Shown here piece after piece: positions 10,198-18,584 of a DNA stretch of 64,000 bases. Positions within the stretch are counted from its first letter, which is position 1, and every line of letters starts with the position of its first letter. The DNA lies in contig NZ_VXCA01000030.1 in assembly GCF_011369485.1 (NCBI RefSeq), forward strand, positions 62,001 through 126,000. The letters run 5' to 3'. A program made the translations under genes and the position numbers. The DNA is from Pseudomonas atagonensis (lineage in GTDB: Bacteria > Pseudomonadota > Gammaproteobacteria > Pseudomonadales > Pseudomonadaceae). The notes under the pieces are model-generated. The model had not been told where the DNA came from and searched no databases. It saw only the letters and a list, made by a program, of their open reading frames with translations.

Positions 10198-10356
10198 TCA
10201 GCGTTTGGCGATGATGTACACCGCATGCACGATCCCCGGAATGTAGCCGCACAACGTCAGCAGAATGTTCAACCAGAACGCCCCGCCAAACCCGACTTGC
10301 AGAAACACACCCAGTGGTGGCAACAGAATGGCGATGATGATTCGAATGAAGTCCAT
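10198..10356 (-). CDS. YqaE/Pmp3 family small membrane proteolipid (52 aa)
   Basis: A 52-residue protein made almost entirely of two membrane helices: IRIIIAILLPPLGVFLQVGF and LNILLTLCGYIPGIVHAVYI. The LLPPLGVF...GYIPGIVHAVY pattern is diagnostic of the Pmp3/YqaE family, linked to membrane potential and salt or cold stress. AGGAG is spaced 9 bases before the ATG (on the minus strand). It stands alone between the pqq peptidase and a convergently placed terminator. Confidence 0.9.
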   Translation of the reverse strand: MDFIRIIIAILLPPLGVFLQVGFGGAFWLNILLTLCGYIPGIVHAVYIIAKR

Positions 10357-10471
10357 GGGTCAGCTCCTGAATAGGGGTTGGCTCACTTGAGCCATACAAG
10401 CTAATCGACCCGCACCGTTCGTCAGGGTTCAGTGCGATCGCCATTTGTTTGCCAGTATCCATTGTAAAAAA

Positions 10472-10505
10472 ACGCCCCACGCCAAAAGAATCAGGCGTGG
10501 GGCGT
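10472..10505 (-). terminator. Terminator of the class III aminotransferase
   Basis: A perfect 12-bp stem (ACGCCCCACGCC with GGCGTGGGGCGT) with a 10-base loop. On the minus strand it is followed by a T-run (bases 10466-10471 are A on the plus strand). It lies 47 bases past the aminotransferase stop. Confidence 0.8.
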
Positions 10506-10552
10506 GCGTTATACCGCGAGACGGTTCTTGAAATCGGGCAGGAAATTTCAGC

Positions 10553-11836
10553 TCAGACGGCAATCCCTTTGCGGCACTGCAGTTGTGCAGTGCGCACGCG
10601 CGCGAAGGCCCGGGCCAGGCGCAGGAGCATTTCGTCGATGTTGGTTTTACTCACGGTCAGTGCCGGGGTGAAGCGCAGGCAGTTGGCTTGAGGCGCATTG
10701 AGCAGCAGGCCTTCATGCAATGCAGCGTGAACGACGGCATCGGCGGAATCGTCTGACAGGGTCAGTCCATGGAACAGGCCTTGACCGCGCAGTTCACCGT
10801 GGCCATAACGGTGCGCCAGTCGCGCCAGACCTTCGTGCAGATGTTGGCCATTTTCTTTGACCTGTTCGAGAAAGCTGCGGTCTTGCACGGCGTCGAGGAC
10901 GACAAGACCGGCCGCCGTCATCAGCGCGTTGCCGTGATGCGTGCCGCCGAGTTCACCCGCGTCGAAACAACATGCCCTGCCCCGCGCCAGCAGCGCCGCC
11001 AACGGCACGCCGCCGCCCAGGCCTTTGCCGAGCACCACGATGTCAGCGCGCACGCCAAAGGATTGTTCGGCGAGCAAGCTGCCGCAGCGACCGATGCCGG
11101 TCTGCACTTCGTCGAGAATCAGCAGAATGCCCAGTTCACGACACAGACGTTCGACGCCTTTGAGGTAATGCTCGGTTGCTGGTATGACGCCGGCGTCGCT
11201 CTGGATGGGTTCGAGCATGATCGCCACGGTCTGCGCATCGACCGCCGCGTGCAGCGCCGGCAAATCGTTGAACGGCACCAGATCGAACCCCGGCAGCAGC
11301 GGCGCAAAGCGGTTGTGCAGATTGCAGCTGTCCGAGGCGGAAATCGTCGCCAGACTGCGGCCGTGACAACCCTGCTTCGCGACAATAATCCGCGAAGCCC
11401 CGCCGCGATGCAGCTGGCCCCATTTACGCGCCAATTTGATCGCTGCTTCGCACGCCTCGCTGCCGCTGTTGAGCAGGTACGCCTGATCGCTGGAGGTGCT
11501 GGCGCACAGGCGCTCGGCGAGGCTGAGCATGCCGCGATTGTGCAGATTGAAACCGGGATTGATCAGCGCCTGGGCCTGGCTGGCAATGGCTTTGACCAGC
11601 GCCGAAGGGCTGTGGCCAAGACTATTGGCGCCGCCGGCCTGGGAGAAATCGAGGTAAGCGCGGTCGTTGCTGTCCCACAGCCAGGAACCCTGGCCGCGAA
11701 CGAAGACCTGCTGCGGCCGTTCAACACTTGGCATCAGGCGCTCGGTACTCAGGCTGTCGTCAATAGCTGATTGGCTGGCCTCGAACGCCAGGTCATCAAG
11801 GCTCGGCGCAGAACGCCGCAAACTGAACAGATTCAT
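10553..11836 (-). CDS. Class III PLP-dependent aminotransferase (acetylornithine/aspartate aminotransferase family)
   Basis: Fold type I aminotransferase of the ArgD/GabT group, 427 residues from ATG 11836. Visible are the PLP-phosphate binding NSGSEACEAAIKLAR, the LDEVQTGIGRCG block with the cofactor aspartate, the Schiff-base lysine in VVLGKGLGGGVPL, and the ArgD-like C-terminus NCLRFTPALTVSKTNIDEML. The substrate cannot be read from sequence. The nearby davBA pair makes an omega-amino acid from lysine degradation one possibility, but this is inference. A TTG 14 codons upstream (11878) is an alternative start. The chosen start's GAGG ribosome site lies inside a perfect inverted repeat. It is divergent from a LysR gene. 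Confidence 0.85.
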   Translation of the reverse strand: MNLFSLRRSAPSLDDLAFEASQSAIDDSLSTERLMPSVERPQQVFVRGQGSWLWDSNDRAYLDFSQAGGANSLGHSPSALVKAIASQAQALINPGFNLHNRGMLSLAERLCASTSSDQAYLLNSGSEACEAAIKLARKWGQLHRGGASRIIVAKQGCHGRSLATISASDSCNLHNRFAPLLPGFDLVPFNDLPALHAAVDAQTVAIMLEPIQSDAGVIPATEHYLKGVERLCRELGILLILDEVQTGIGRCGSLLAEQSFGVRADIVVLGKGLGGGVPLAALLARGRACCFDAGELGGTHHGNALMTAAGLVVLDAVQDRSFLEQVKENGQHLHEGLARLAHRYGHGELRGQGLFHGLTLSDDSADAVVHAALHEGLLLNAPQANCLRFTPALTVSKTNIDEMLLRLARAFARVRTAQLQCRKGIAV

Positions 11837-11839
11837 TGG

Positions 11840-11863
11840 AAAAAACCTCGATTGAGGTTTTTT
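11840..11863 (-). promoter_or_regulatory. Perfect 10-bp inverted repeat covering the aminotransferase ribosome site
   Basis: AAAAAACCTC and GAGGTTTTTT flank a 4-base loop, 3 bases upstream of the ATG at 11836. On the minus-strand mRNA the GAGG that would serve as ribosome-binding site is in the second arm, so the stem could hide it. Confidence 0.5.
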
Positions 11864-12005
11864 GAACTGCCTATGCAAACACTCTTGAAGCTGATGCTGG
11901 TCATCGCGCTTTCTGGCCCTATAAGCCTTGTGAATGCGGTTAGACTAGGCTCACTGCAGGCGTCAGGCCATTTCGATTTACCAGCATTTTCGATAAGCAT
12001 TACTT

Positions 12006-12926
12006 ATGGATTTCAAACAACTGCGTTATTTCGTCGCGGTCTACGAAGAAGGCCATGTCGGCCGAGCCGCTGAACGCCTGTCGATCTCGCAACCAGCGCT
12101 GTCGCAGCAGATCCGTCAGCTTGAACAAAACCTCGATGTGACCCTTTTCGAGCGCAGCAGCAAACGCCTGTTGCCAACGCTCGCCGCGCACACGCTGTAC
12201 AACCACGCGCTGCCATTGCTCGACGGCTTGCAACGGGCGCGGGAGGCACTGGGCAATTTCAAGGGGCAGGCGCTGCGCACGCTGGCAATTGGCGTGCTGC
12301 AAACGGTTCACACCAGTCTGGTACCGCAAATGCTCGAGCGCGTGCGCAAGGCGCAACCGCATCTGGTGGTGCAGATTTATGAATTGACGGGACTGGAGAT
12401 CGAGCGGCGTCTGCTCAATGGCTCGCTGGACATCGGCATCAGCTACTTGCCGCCACGTCAGCCCGGTCTGCAGGGCGTGATGTTGTACGAAGATGAACTG
12501 ACACTGGTGATCCCGGCGGATCATCCGTTGCGCGAATTCAAGAAGGTCTCGATCCGTCAGGCGGCCGAGTTGCCGATGTTGCTGTTGGGCGAAGAATTTC
12601 AGATCCGCCAGATCTGGCAGGCGCAACTGGCCAGTCTCGGTCGTCGTCCGCAGGTGCAAGCCGAGCTGAACAACATGGTGGGGATTCTCGACAGTCTGCC
12701 GCACACCAAACTGGCGACGGTGCTGCCGGGGCGTTCGCAGAAGGAGTACGACGATCAGGATCTGTTGTGGAAACCGTTGAGCGAGCCACGGGTGCCGCTG
12801 AAGGTCGGATTGGTGTGTCGCGATGTACAACGACAACAGGCGTCTTTGGCGCTGTTGCGCACGTTGCTGGAAGAAGTGATGGAACGCGAGGAAAAACGTG
12901 CGCCGCCGCTCGATCCCTTGGCCTGA
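12006..12926 (+). CDS. LysR family transcriptional regulator
   Basis: DNA-binding regulator of 306 residues. The N-terminal winged helix-turn-helix (residues about 1-60) carries the LysR signature RAAERLSISQPALSQQIRQLEQNL. The rest is the periplasmic-binding-protein-like effector domain. It is divergent from the class III aminotransferase with 169 bases between starts, the usual arrangement for a LysR regulator and its target. Two TTTCGAT repeats 17 bases apart lie just upstream. The effector is unknown. Confidence 0.88.
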   Translation: MDFKQLRYFVAVYEEGHVGRAAERLSISQPALSQQIRQLEQNLDVTLFERSSKRLLPTLAAHTLYNHALPLLDGLQRAREALGNFKGQALRTLAIGVLQTVHTSLVPQMLERVRKAQPHLVVQIYELTGLEIERRLLNGSLDIGISYLPPRQPGLQGVMLYEDELTLVIPADHPLREFKKVSIRQAAELPMLLLGEEFQIRQIWQAQLASLGRRPQVQAELNNMVGILDSLPHTKLATVLPGRSQKEYDDQDLLWKPLSEPRVPLKVGLVCRDVQRQQASLALLRTLLEEVMEREEKRAPPLDPLA

Positions 12927-12951
12927 ACACTTTTCTTCAGGCAAAAGAAAA

Positions 12952-12971
12952 CCCCGCCGAAGCGGGGCTTT
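12952..12971 (+). terminator. Terminator after LysR gene
   Basis: A 6-bp GC stem (CCCCGC with GCGGGG), CGAA loop and a short CTTT tail, 25 bases after the stop. Confidence 0.7.
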
Positions 12972-13116
12972 GCAGACTGTTTCCCTGACATCCATTTCAC
13001 TCCGCCACCCTGGCAGAATCCTACGTGTCCGTGTTGTTGCTTTGCGCTTCCTGCGCGACGTCCATGAAATGTAGATTAGCTGTGGATCCAATCTACGCAT
13101 ATGGGAGAACAGCAGC

Positions 13117-13146
13117 ACGTCATGTAAGAGAATGCTTACATGACGT
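13117..13146. terminator. Perfect 12-bp inverted repeat beyond the first acyl-CoA dehydrogenase
   Basis: ACGTCATGTAAG and CTTACATGACGT flank the 6-base loop AGAATG, 7 bases past the stop of the minus-strand dehydrogenase gene. The position suggests a 3' hairpin. The lack of a T-run leaves an operator or a transcript-stabilising stem open. Confidence 0.45.
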
Positions 13147-13153
13147 TACCTCA

Positions 13154-14932
13154 TCAGAATTGCGCCGCATCCAGCAGGAAAAGCGATTCGCTACCGGCCT
13201 TCACCGACGCGCTCAACGAATGAATACGCGGTAGCAGACGGGCGAAATAGAAGCGCGCAGTGCCAAGCTTGCTGGCGTAGAAATCGTCCTGGGTTTCTTT
13301 GCCCAGCGATGCTTTGGCCATCAATGCCCACATGTAGGCGTACGCCGTGTAACCGAATGCTTGCAAATATTCGACCGAAGCCGCGCCGATTTCGTTCGGG
13401 TTGTTTTTCGCCCGATCCAGCAGCCAGGACGTCAGCTCGTCGAGGGTATCGACGGCGTCATTCAGCGGCTTGGTGAACTCGCCCAGATCAGAACTGGCGG
13501 TCGCGGTGAAATGACGGATCTCGTCGGCGAACAGTTTGTAGAACACCCCGCCGCTGCCGACGATCTTGCGCCCCACCAGGTCCAGCGCCTGGATGCCGTT
13601 GGTGCCTTCATAAATCTGGGTGATGCGCACGTCACGCACCAGTTGCTCCTGGCCCCACTCGCGGATGTAGCCATGGCCGCCGAAGATCTGCTGGCCGTGG
13701 ACGGTGGTTTCCAGACCCAGATCAGTCAGGAACGCCTTGGCCACTGGCGTCAGCAAGGCAACCAGATCCTCTGCACGTTTGCGGGTGGCGGCGTCTTCGC
13801 TGAACTTGGCGGTGTCGAGTTGCATCGCCACGTAGGTGGAGAACGCGCGGCCGCCTTCGTTCGAGGCTTTCATGGTCAGCAGCATGCGACGCACGTCCGG
13901 GTGAACAATGATCGGATCTGCAACCTTGTCTTTGTTCTGTGCGCCGGTCGGCGAACGGCTCTGCAGGCGATCGCGGGCGTATTCGATGGCGTTCTGGTAC
14001 GAGCGCTCGCCGGTGGCCAGGCCCTGGATACCGACACCCAGACGCTCGTAGTTCATCATGGTGAACATCGCGGCCAAACCCTTGTTCGGCTCGCCGACCA
14101 GATAACCCACGGCTTCGTCGAAGTTCATCACGCAGGTCGCGGAAGCCTGGATGCCCATCTTGTGTTCGATCGAACCGCAGTTTGCCGGGTTGCGCGCGCC
14201 CAGACTGCCGTCGGCGTTGACCATGAACTTCGGCACCAGGAACAGCGAAATGCCTTTCGGGCCTGCCGGCGCGTCCGGCAGTTTGGCCAGCACCAAGTGA
14301 ATGATGTTTTCGGTGAGGTCGTGTTCGCCACCGGTGATGAAGATCTTGGTGCCGCTGACCTTGTAGGAACCGTCGGCCTGAGGCTCGGCCTTGGTGCGAA
14401 TGATGCCCAGGTCGGTGCCGGCATGCGGCTCGGTCAGGCACATGGAACCGGCCCAGACGCCGGCGTACATGTTCGGCAGGTAGGCGGCTTTCAGCTCTTC
14501 GCTGGCGTGGGCGTTGATCGACAGGCAGGCGCCGGCGGTCAGCATCGGGTAGAGACCGAAGGACAGGCTGGCGGAGTTGACCATTTCTTCGACCTGAGCG
14601 GAAACAGCTTTGGGCATGCCCATGCCGCCGTAGGCCGGATCACCGCCAACGCCGACCCAACCGCCTTCAGCATAAGTCTGATAAGCCTGTGGGAAACCGG
14701 CCGGCGTGGTGACGGCGCCGTCGGCCCAGTGGCAGCCTTCTTCGTCAGCGGCACGGCTCAATGGCGCGATGCTTTTGCTGGTGACCTTGCCGGCTTCTTC
14801 GAGAATCGCTTCAACGGTCTCAGCGTCGACAGTCTCGGCCAGCGCCGGCAACTCGGCCCAGAGTTTGGCGACTTCGAACACTTCATTGAGGACGAAGCGC
14901 ATATCGCGCAGCGGCGCTTTGTAGTCAGCCAT
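13154..14932 (-). CDS. Acyl-CoA dehydrogenase, FadE-like (paralogue 1)
   Basis: FAD enzyme for the first oxidation of acyl-CoA in beta-oxidation. It has 592 residues, of the long subtype with extra N-terminal and C-terminal domains. The start [13 protein letters not shown] matches its two paralogues in this window, and GAGG is spaced 7 bases before ATG 14932. Recognisable parts are the MCLTEPHAGTDLG acyl-CoA/FAD loop, KIFITGGEHD, the glycine-rich QIFGGHGYIREWGQE and IYEGTNGIQALDLVGR near the active site. It corresponds by synteny (from memory) to PAO1 PA0508. It has its own terminator and promoter gap, so it is likely a separate unit from paralogue 2. Confidence 0.9.
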   Translation of the reverse strand: MADYKAPLRDMRFVLNEVFEVAKLWAELPALAETVDAETVEAILEEAGKVTSKSIAPLSRAADEEGCHWADGAVTTPAGFPQAYQTYAEGGWVGVGGDPAYGGMGMPKAVSAQVEEMVNSASLSFGLYPMLTAGACLSINAHASEELKAAYLPNMYAGVWAGSMCLTEPHAGTDLGIIRTKAEPQADGSYKVSGTKIFITGGEHDLTENIIHLVLAKLPDAPAGPKGISLFLVPKFMVNADGSLGARNPANCGSIEHKMGIQASATCVMNFDEAVGYLVGEPNKGLAAMFTMMNYERLGVGIQGLATGERSYQNAIEYARDRLQSRSPTGAQNKDKVADPIIVHPDVRRMLLTMKASNEGGRAFSTYVAMQLDTAKFSEDAATRKRAEDLVALLTPVAKAFLTDLGLETTVHGQQIFGGHGYIREWGQEQLVRDVRITQIYEGTNGIQALDLVGRKIVGSGGVFYKLFADEIRHFTATASSDLGEFTKPLNDAVDTLDELTSWLLDRAKNNPNEIGAASVEYLQAFGYTAYAYMWALMAKASLGKETQDDFYASKLGTARFYFARLLPRIHSLSASVKAGSESLFLLDAAQF

Positions 14933-15074
14933 GGCAAACCTCGCAGGATGTAAACAGGTTATTCGTGAAGGGTGTTTTCGTTGAGCCGGAGTGTAACCCA
15001 ACAACTTTTGCGACACATAGGGTCAGGCAGTGACTGTTTTGTTATCTTTAGTCACCAACAGTCAACCAAAAAGA

Positions 15075-15093
15075 AGCCCGCGATCAGCGGGCT
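15075..15093 (-). terminator. Terminator of acyl-CoA dehydrogenase paralogue 2
   Basis: A 7-bp stem (AGCCCGC with GCGGGCT) around GATCA. On the minus strand it is followed by TTCTTTTTGG. It is 22 bases past the stop at 15115. Confidence 0.75.
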
Positions 15094-15114
15094 CTTTTGT
15101 TTAACAGGGACGTT

Positions 15115-16911
15115 TTACAGCGCGAACAACTGCGACGGCAGTTTCATCAGGCAATCGCTGCCCGCTTCGATCGCCGCACGGTGCGCCGCAGTACGTGGCA
15201 ACAACCGCTTGAAGTAAAACTCGCATGTCGCCAGTTTGCCCTGACAGAAATCGCCATCACCCTCACCCGACTCCATCTGTGCCTGGGCGACCAGCGCCAT
15301 GCGCAGCCACAGATAGCCGAGGATGATGTAACCGCTGTACATCAGATAATCCACTGACGCGGCGCCGACTTCGTCCGGGTTTTTCATCGCCGCCATGCCG
15401 ACCTTCATGGTTAGCTCGCCCCACTGCTGATTGAGGCCATCGAGCTGCGCAACGAAGGCGCCCAACTGCGGATGTCCAGTGTTGGCGGCACAGAATTTGT
15501 GGACGATTTTGGTGAAGTTGCGCAACAGCTTGCCTTGGCTGCCGAGCACTTTGCGCCCCAACAGATCCAGCGCCTGAATGCCGTTGGTGCCCTCGTAGAT
15601 CGGCGCGATCCGGCAATCTCGGACCAACTGCTCCATGCCCCATTCACGGATGAAACCGTGGCCACCGAACACCTGCATGCCGTGGTTGGTCACTTCCAGG
15701 CCGGTGTCGGTCATGAACGCTTTGCAGATCGGCGTGAGGAACGCCAACAGGTCTTCGGCCTCCTGACGCGCTTCGGCATCCGCGCTCAGGTGTGCGACAT
15801 CGAGCATCTGCGCGGTGAAATAGGTCAGCGCCCGGTTACCTTCGTTGAAGGCTTTCATGGTCAACAGCATGCGCCGCACGTCCGGGTGGACGATGATCGG
15901 ATCCGCCGGTTTGTCCGGGGCTTTGGCGCCGGTCAGGGCACGCATCTGCAAGCGGTCGTTGGCGTATTTGATCGCGCCCTGAAAACTCGCCTCGCCCAGA
16001 CACAAACCCTGCATGCCGGTACCGAGCCGCGCATGGTTCATCATGGTGAACATGCAGTTCAGGCCCTTGTTCGGCTCGCCGATCAGAAAGCCCTTGGCGC
16101 CGTCGAAGTTCAATACACACGTGGCCGAGGCCTTGATGCCCATTTTGTGTTCGATCGAACCGCAGGAAACGCCGTTGCGCTCACTCGGCTCGCCCGCCGT
16201 ATCGGGCAAAAACTTCGGCACGATGAACAGCGAAATGCCTTTGGTCCCTGCCGGTGCGTCCGGCAATTTGGCCAACACCAGATGGATGATGTTCTCGCTC
16301 ATGTCGTGTTCGCCGGCGGAGATGAAAATCTTGCTGCCGGTGACCGCGTAGCTGCCGTCAGCCTGCGGCACGGCGCGGGTCTTGATGATGCCCAGATCGG
16401 TGCCGCAATGGGCTTCGGTCAGGCACATGGTGCCAGTCCATTGGCCGGCGGTGAGTTTGCTCAGAAAGGTTTCTTTCTGCTCGGCGGTGCCGTGGGCGTG
16501 GATCGCCGACATCGCGCCGTGGGTCAGGCCCGGGTACATGCCCCACGAAGTGTTGCTGGAGCCGACCATCTCGCTGATCACCAGGCCCAGCGAACCTGGC
16601 AGCCCCTGGCCGCCGTAGGTGGGATCTGCCGCCAGACCGTGCCAACCACCCTCGACGTATTGTGCGAAGGCTTGCTTGAAGCCTGTAGGCGTTGTCACCA
16701 CGCCGTTGTCGAAATGGCAGCCCTCTTCGTCACCACTGCGATTGAGCGGCGCCAGTACGTTCTCACAGAACTTCGCGCCCTCCTCGAGGATCGCGTTGAT
16801 CATGTCCGGGCTGGCGTCGTGGGCGCCGAGAGCAGCGTAGTTGGCGTGAAAGTCGAAGACGTGGTCGATCAGAAAGCGCATGTCGCGCAGGGGAGCTTTG
16901 TACTCAGGCAT
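15115..16911 (-). CDS. Acyl-CoA dehydrogenase, FadE-like (paralogue 2)
   Basis: A second member of the same 600-residue dehydrogenase subtype (598 residues), beginning MPEYKAPLRDMRFLID. It shares [51 protein letters not shown] and [16 protein letters not shown] with the other two. GGAG is spaced 8 bases before ATG 16911. It probably takes a different acyl chain length from its neighbours, which cannot be told from sequence alone. Synteny places it at PAO1 PA0507. A 13-bp palindrome CACAATCATTGTG lies at 16964-16976, 53 bases upstream of the start. Confidence 0.9.
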   Translation of the reverse strand: MPEYKAPLRDMRFLIDHVFDFHANYAALGAHDASPDMINAILEEGAKFCENVLAPLNRSGDEEGCHFDNGVVTTPTGFKQAFAQYVEGGWHGLAADPTYGGQGLPGSLGLVISEMVGSSNTSWGMYPGLTHGAMSAIHAHGTAEQKETFLSKLTAGQWTGTMCLTEAHCGTDLGIIKTRAVPQADGSYAVTGSKIFISAGEHDMSENIIHLVLAKLPDAPAGTKGISLFIVPKFLPDTAGEPSERNGVSCGSIEHKMGIKASATCVLNFDGAKGFLIGEPNKGLNCMFTMMNHARLGTGMQGLCLGEASFQGAIKYANDRLQMRALTGAKAPDKPADPIIVHPDVRRMLLTMKAFNEGNRALTYFTAQMLDVAHLSADAEARQEAEDLLAFLTPICKAFMTDTGLEVTNHGMQVFGGHGFIREWGMEQLVRDCRIAPIYEGTNGIQALDLLGRKVLGSQGKLLRNFTKIVHKFCAANTGHPQLGAFVAQLDGLNQQWGELTMKVGMAAMKNPDEVGAASVDYLMYSGYIILGYLWLRMALVAQAQMESGEGDGDFCQGKLATCEFYFKRLLPRTAAHRAAIEAGSDCLMKLPSQLFAL

Positions 16912-17001
16912 GGTGGCTTCTCCGTCAGCAGATCGCTTCAAGCTACTGCCGGCTACCACACCCCACAATCATTGTGCGGACGCTGAATGCGCCGTCATCA
17001 C

Positions 17002-18291
17002 TCAACCCGCAGCGCTGTCCATGCGCACCGCGCCGCGACGGTTTTGCCCGTAGGCCATCACACAGTTGCGCCCCGCGCCTTTAGCGGCGTACAGCGCTTC
17101 GTCGGCGGATTTCAGCACTTGTTCCGGGTTGCGCTGCTCGATCCGCTCGGCAACGCCGATACTGACCGTGACCGAAACGCTGGAAGCACCGGAACCGGCG
17201 CGACGTTGACGGCCCTGCTGATCGTCCTGCGGACGGTTTTCCTGATTGCGCAGTTGGATGTTGTAGGAGGCAATCGACTCGCGGATCACTTCAAGGTGCG
17301 GCATACACTCTTCAAGGGTTTTACCTGCAAACACCAGGGCAAATTCCTCACCACCATATCGATATGCCCTACCGCCACCACTGATTTTCGACAGCTTGCT
17401 GGCGACTAATCGCAGCACTTGGTCACCGACGTCGTGGCCGTGGGTGTCGTTGAATTTCTTGAAGTGGTCAACGTCGCTCATCGCCAGCACATAGTTGCGC
17501 CCCAGGCGCTGCATGCGTTCGTTGAGTGCGCGGCGCCCCGGCAGACCGGTAAGTTCATCGCGGAAGGCCATTTGGTAAGCCTCGTGCGCGACGGCGGCGG
17601 CGATCATCAGCATCACCTGGCTGCACATGATGTTCAGGGTGAACGGCAGGATGAAGGTTTTCGGCAACATCCAGAACACCCCGAGTAAACCGACCAGTTG
17701 CGCCGCGTGCAGCGGACGCGGGTTGCGCCAGTACTGCCAGGCCAGCAGCAGGAACGCCGAGATGAAAACCGGATACGACAGCTGGATCAGGCTCATCCAT
17801 GCGCCATGCAGCGCCGGCCAGCGGATTTCCGAAAGCCACATCAGCAACGCCTGTGGGTAACTTTGCTCAAGCCCCAGCGCGACGCTGCCAAAGGCAAGCA
17901 GCACGGCGAACCGCGCGACCATGTCCTGAAACAGGTGCGTGCGTTCCTGCCACGCGGCGAACAATCCGAACAACAGCGGCAGCAGCAGGCAGACCAGATG
18001 AAAGACCACAGCGGCGTCTTCGCGCACCTTGCCGTTGTCGCGGTAATAGTCGGTCTGGGTGTCGAGCAAAAAGTAGGCGATGTACACCGTAAGCATCAGA
18101 AACAGTTCGCGCTGACGCCGGTAAACCGCGCAGTACGCGCCGCCCAGCAACAGCACCAATGTCGGCAGTACATTAAACAGAGACGTGAAGAACACGTTGA
18201 GGTCTTTGACGTACGCAGCCGCCAACCCCGCGAGTAACAACAGCAGTGAAGGTAGAAAATGGCTGAAACGTACAGCGGAAGAACGCGGCAA
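17002..18291 (-). CDS. Membrane diguanylate cyclase (GGDEF domain)
   Basis: Makes cyclic di-GMP. The 429-residue protein has about seven to eight hydrophobic membrane segments in residues 10-230, then a GGDEF domain. The catalytic motif is GGEEF in RAYRYGGEEFALVF, with a conserved DVDHFKKFNDTHGHDVGDQVL substrate region. The residues before GGEEF do not contain the RxxD inhibitory site, so product feedback may be absent. The start is TTG at 18291 with GGAG 8 bases before it, since no ATG or GTG is available nearby. It lies between two acyl-CoA dehydrogenases. A CRP/Vfr-type site and a plausible promoter lie upstream. Confidence 0.88.
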   Translation of the reverse strand: MPRSSAVRFSHFLPSLLLLLAGLAAAYVKDLNVFFTSLFNVLPTLVLLLGGAYCAVYRRQRELFLMLTVYIAYFLLDTQTDYYRDNGKVREDAAVVFHLVCLLLPLLFGLFAAWQERTHLFQDMVARFAVLLAFGSVALGLEQSYPQALLMWLSEIRWPALHGAWMSLIQLSYPVFISAFLLLAWQYWRNPRPLHAAQLVGLLGVFWMLPKTFILPFTLNIMCSQVMLMIAAAVAHEAYQMAFRDELTGLPGRRALNERMQRLGRNYVLAMSDVDHFKKFNDTHGHDVGDQVLRLVASKLSKISGGGRAYRYGGEEFALVFAGKTLEECMPHLEVIRESIASYNIQLRNQENRPQDDQQGRQRRAGSGASSVSVTVSIGVAERIEQRNPEQVLKSADEALYAAKGAGRNCVMAYGQNRRGAVRMDSAAG

Positions 18292-18311
18292 GGGTAAAGC
18301 TCCGACCCGTC

Positions 18312-18340
18312 ATATCAAAGAGATGGCATTGTGCCTGCAA
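18312..18340 (-). promoter_or_regulatory. Predicted sigma-70 promoter of the diguanylate cyclase
   Basis: On the minus strand TTGCAG (18335-18340) and TGATAT (18312-18317) are separated by 17 bases, which puts the start of transcription near 18305. Confidence 0.4.
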
Positions 18341-18363
18341 TGTGGCCAGTTAAGCACACACAA

Positions 18364-18379
18364 TGTGATACAGATCACA
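18364..18379 (-). promoter_or_regulatory. Perfect CRP/Vfr-type site upstream of the diguanylate cyclase
   Basis: TGTGA-N6-TCACA with an AA before it matches the full CRP consensus in both half-sites. The centre lies about 66 bases upstream of the predicted transcription start and 80 bases from the TTG start codon, a position compatible with activation. Confidence 0.6.
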
Positions 18380-18530
18380 CGCAGTCTCTTTAACGGCCGA
18401 AAATGTTGATTGCTGAGCCATCGAACGATGTTTTTTGCCTCTGTACGAATGAATCATTGTTAATGGCCACTATGCCTGATGGCCAGGACCGGATTTTCCC
18501 TCGCAATGCCAAAAAATTCAGCCAAAAAAA

Positions 18531-18566
18531 AACCGCTGCTCCCCCAAGGAAGCAGCGGTTTTTTTC
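18531..18566. terminator. Bidirectional terminator between diguanylate cyclase promoter region and paralogue 3
   Basis: A 10-bp stem (AACCGCTGCT with AGCAGCGGTT) with A-run on one side and T-run on the other. On the minus strand it closes the third acyl-CoA dehydrogenase gene. Confidence 0.85.
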
Positions 18567-18584
18567 AAGAGACCGCGTTAAGGC

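Noticed and set aside
16964-16976. CACAATCATTGTG palindrome before acyl-CoA dehydrogenase paralogue 2 as operator
   Set aside because: A short palindrome in a gap of about 90 bases with no known regulator match. It could be chance.
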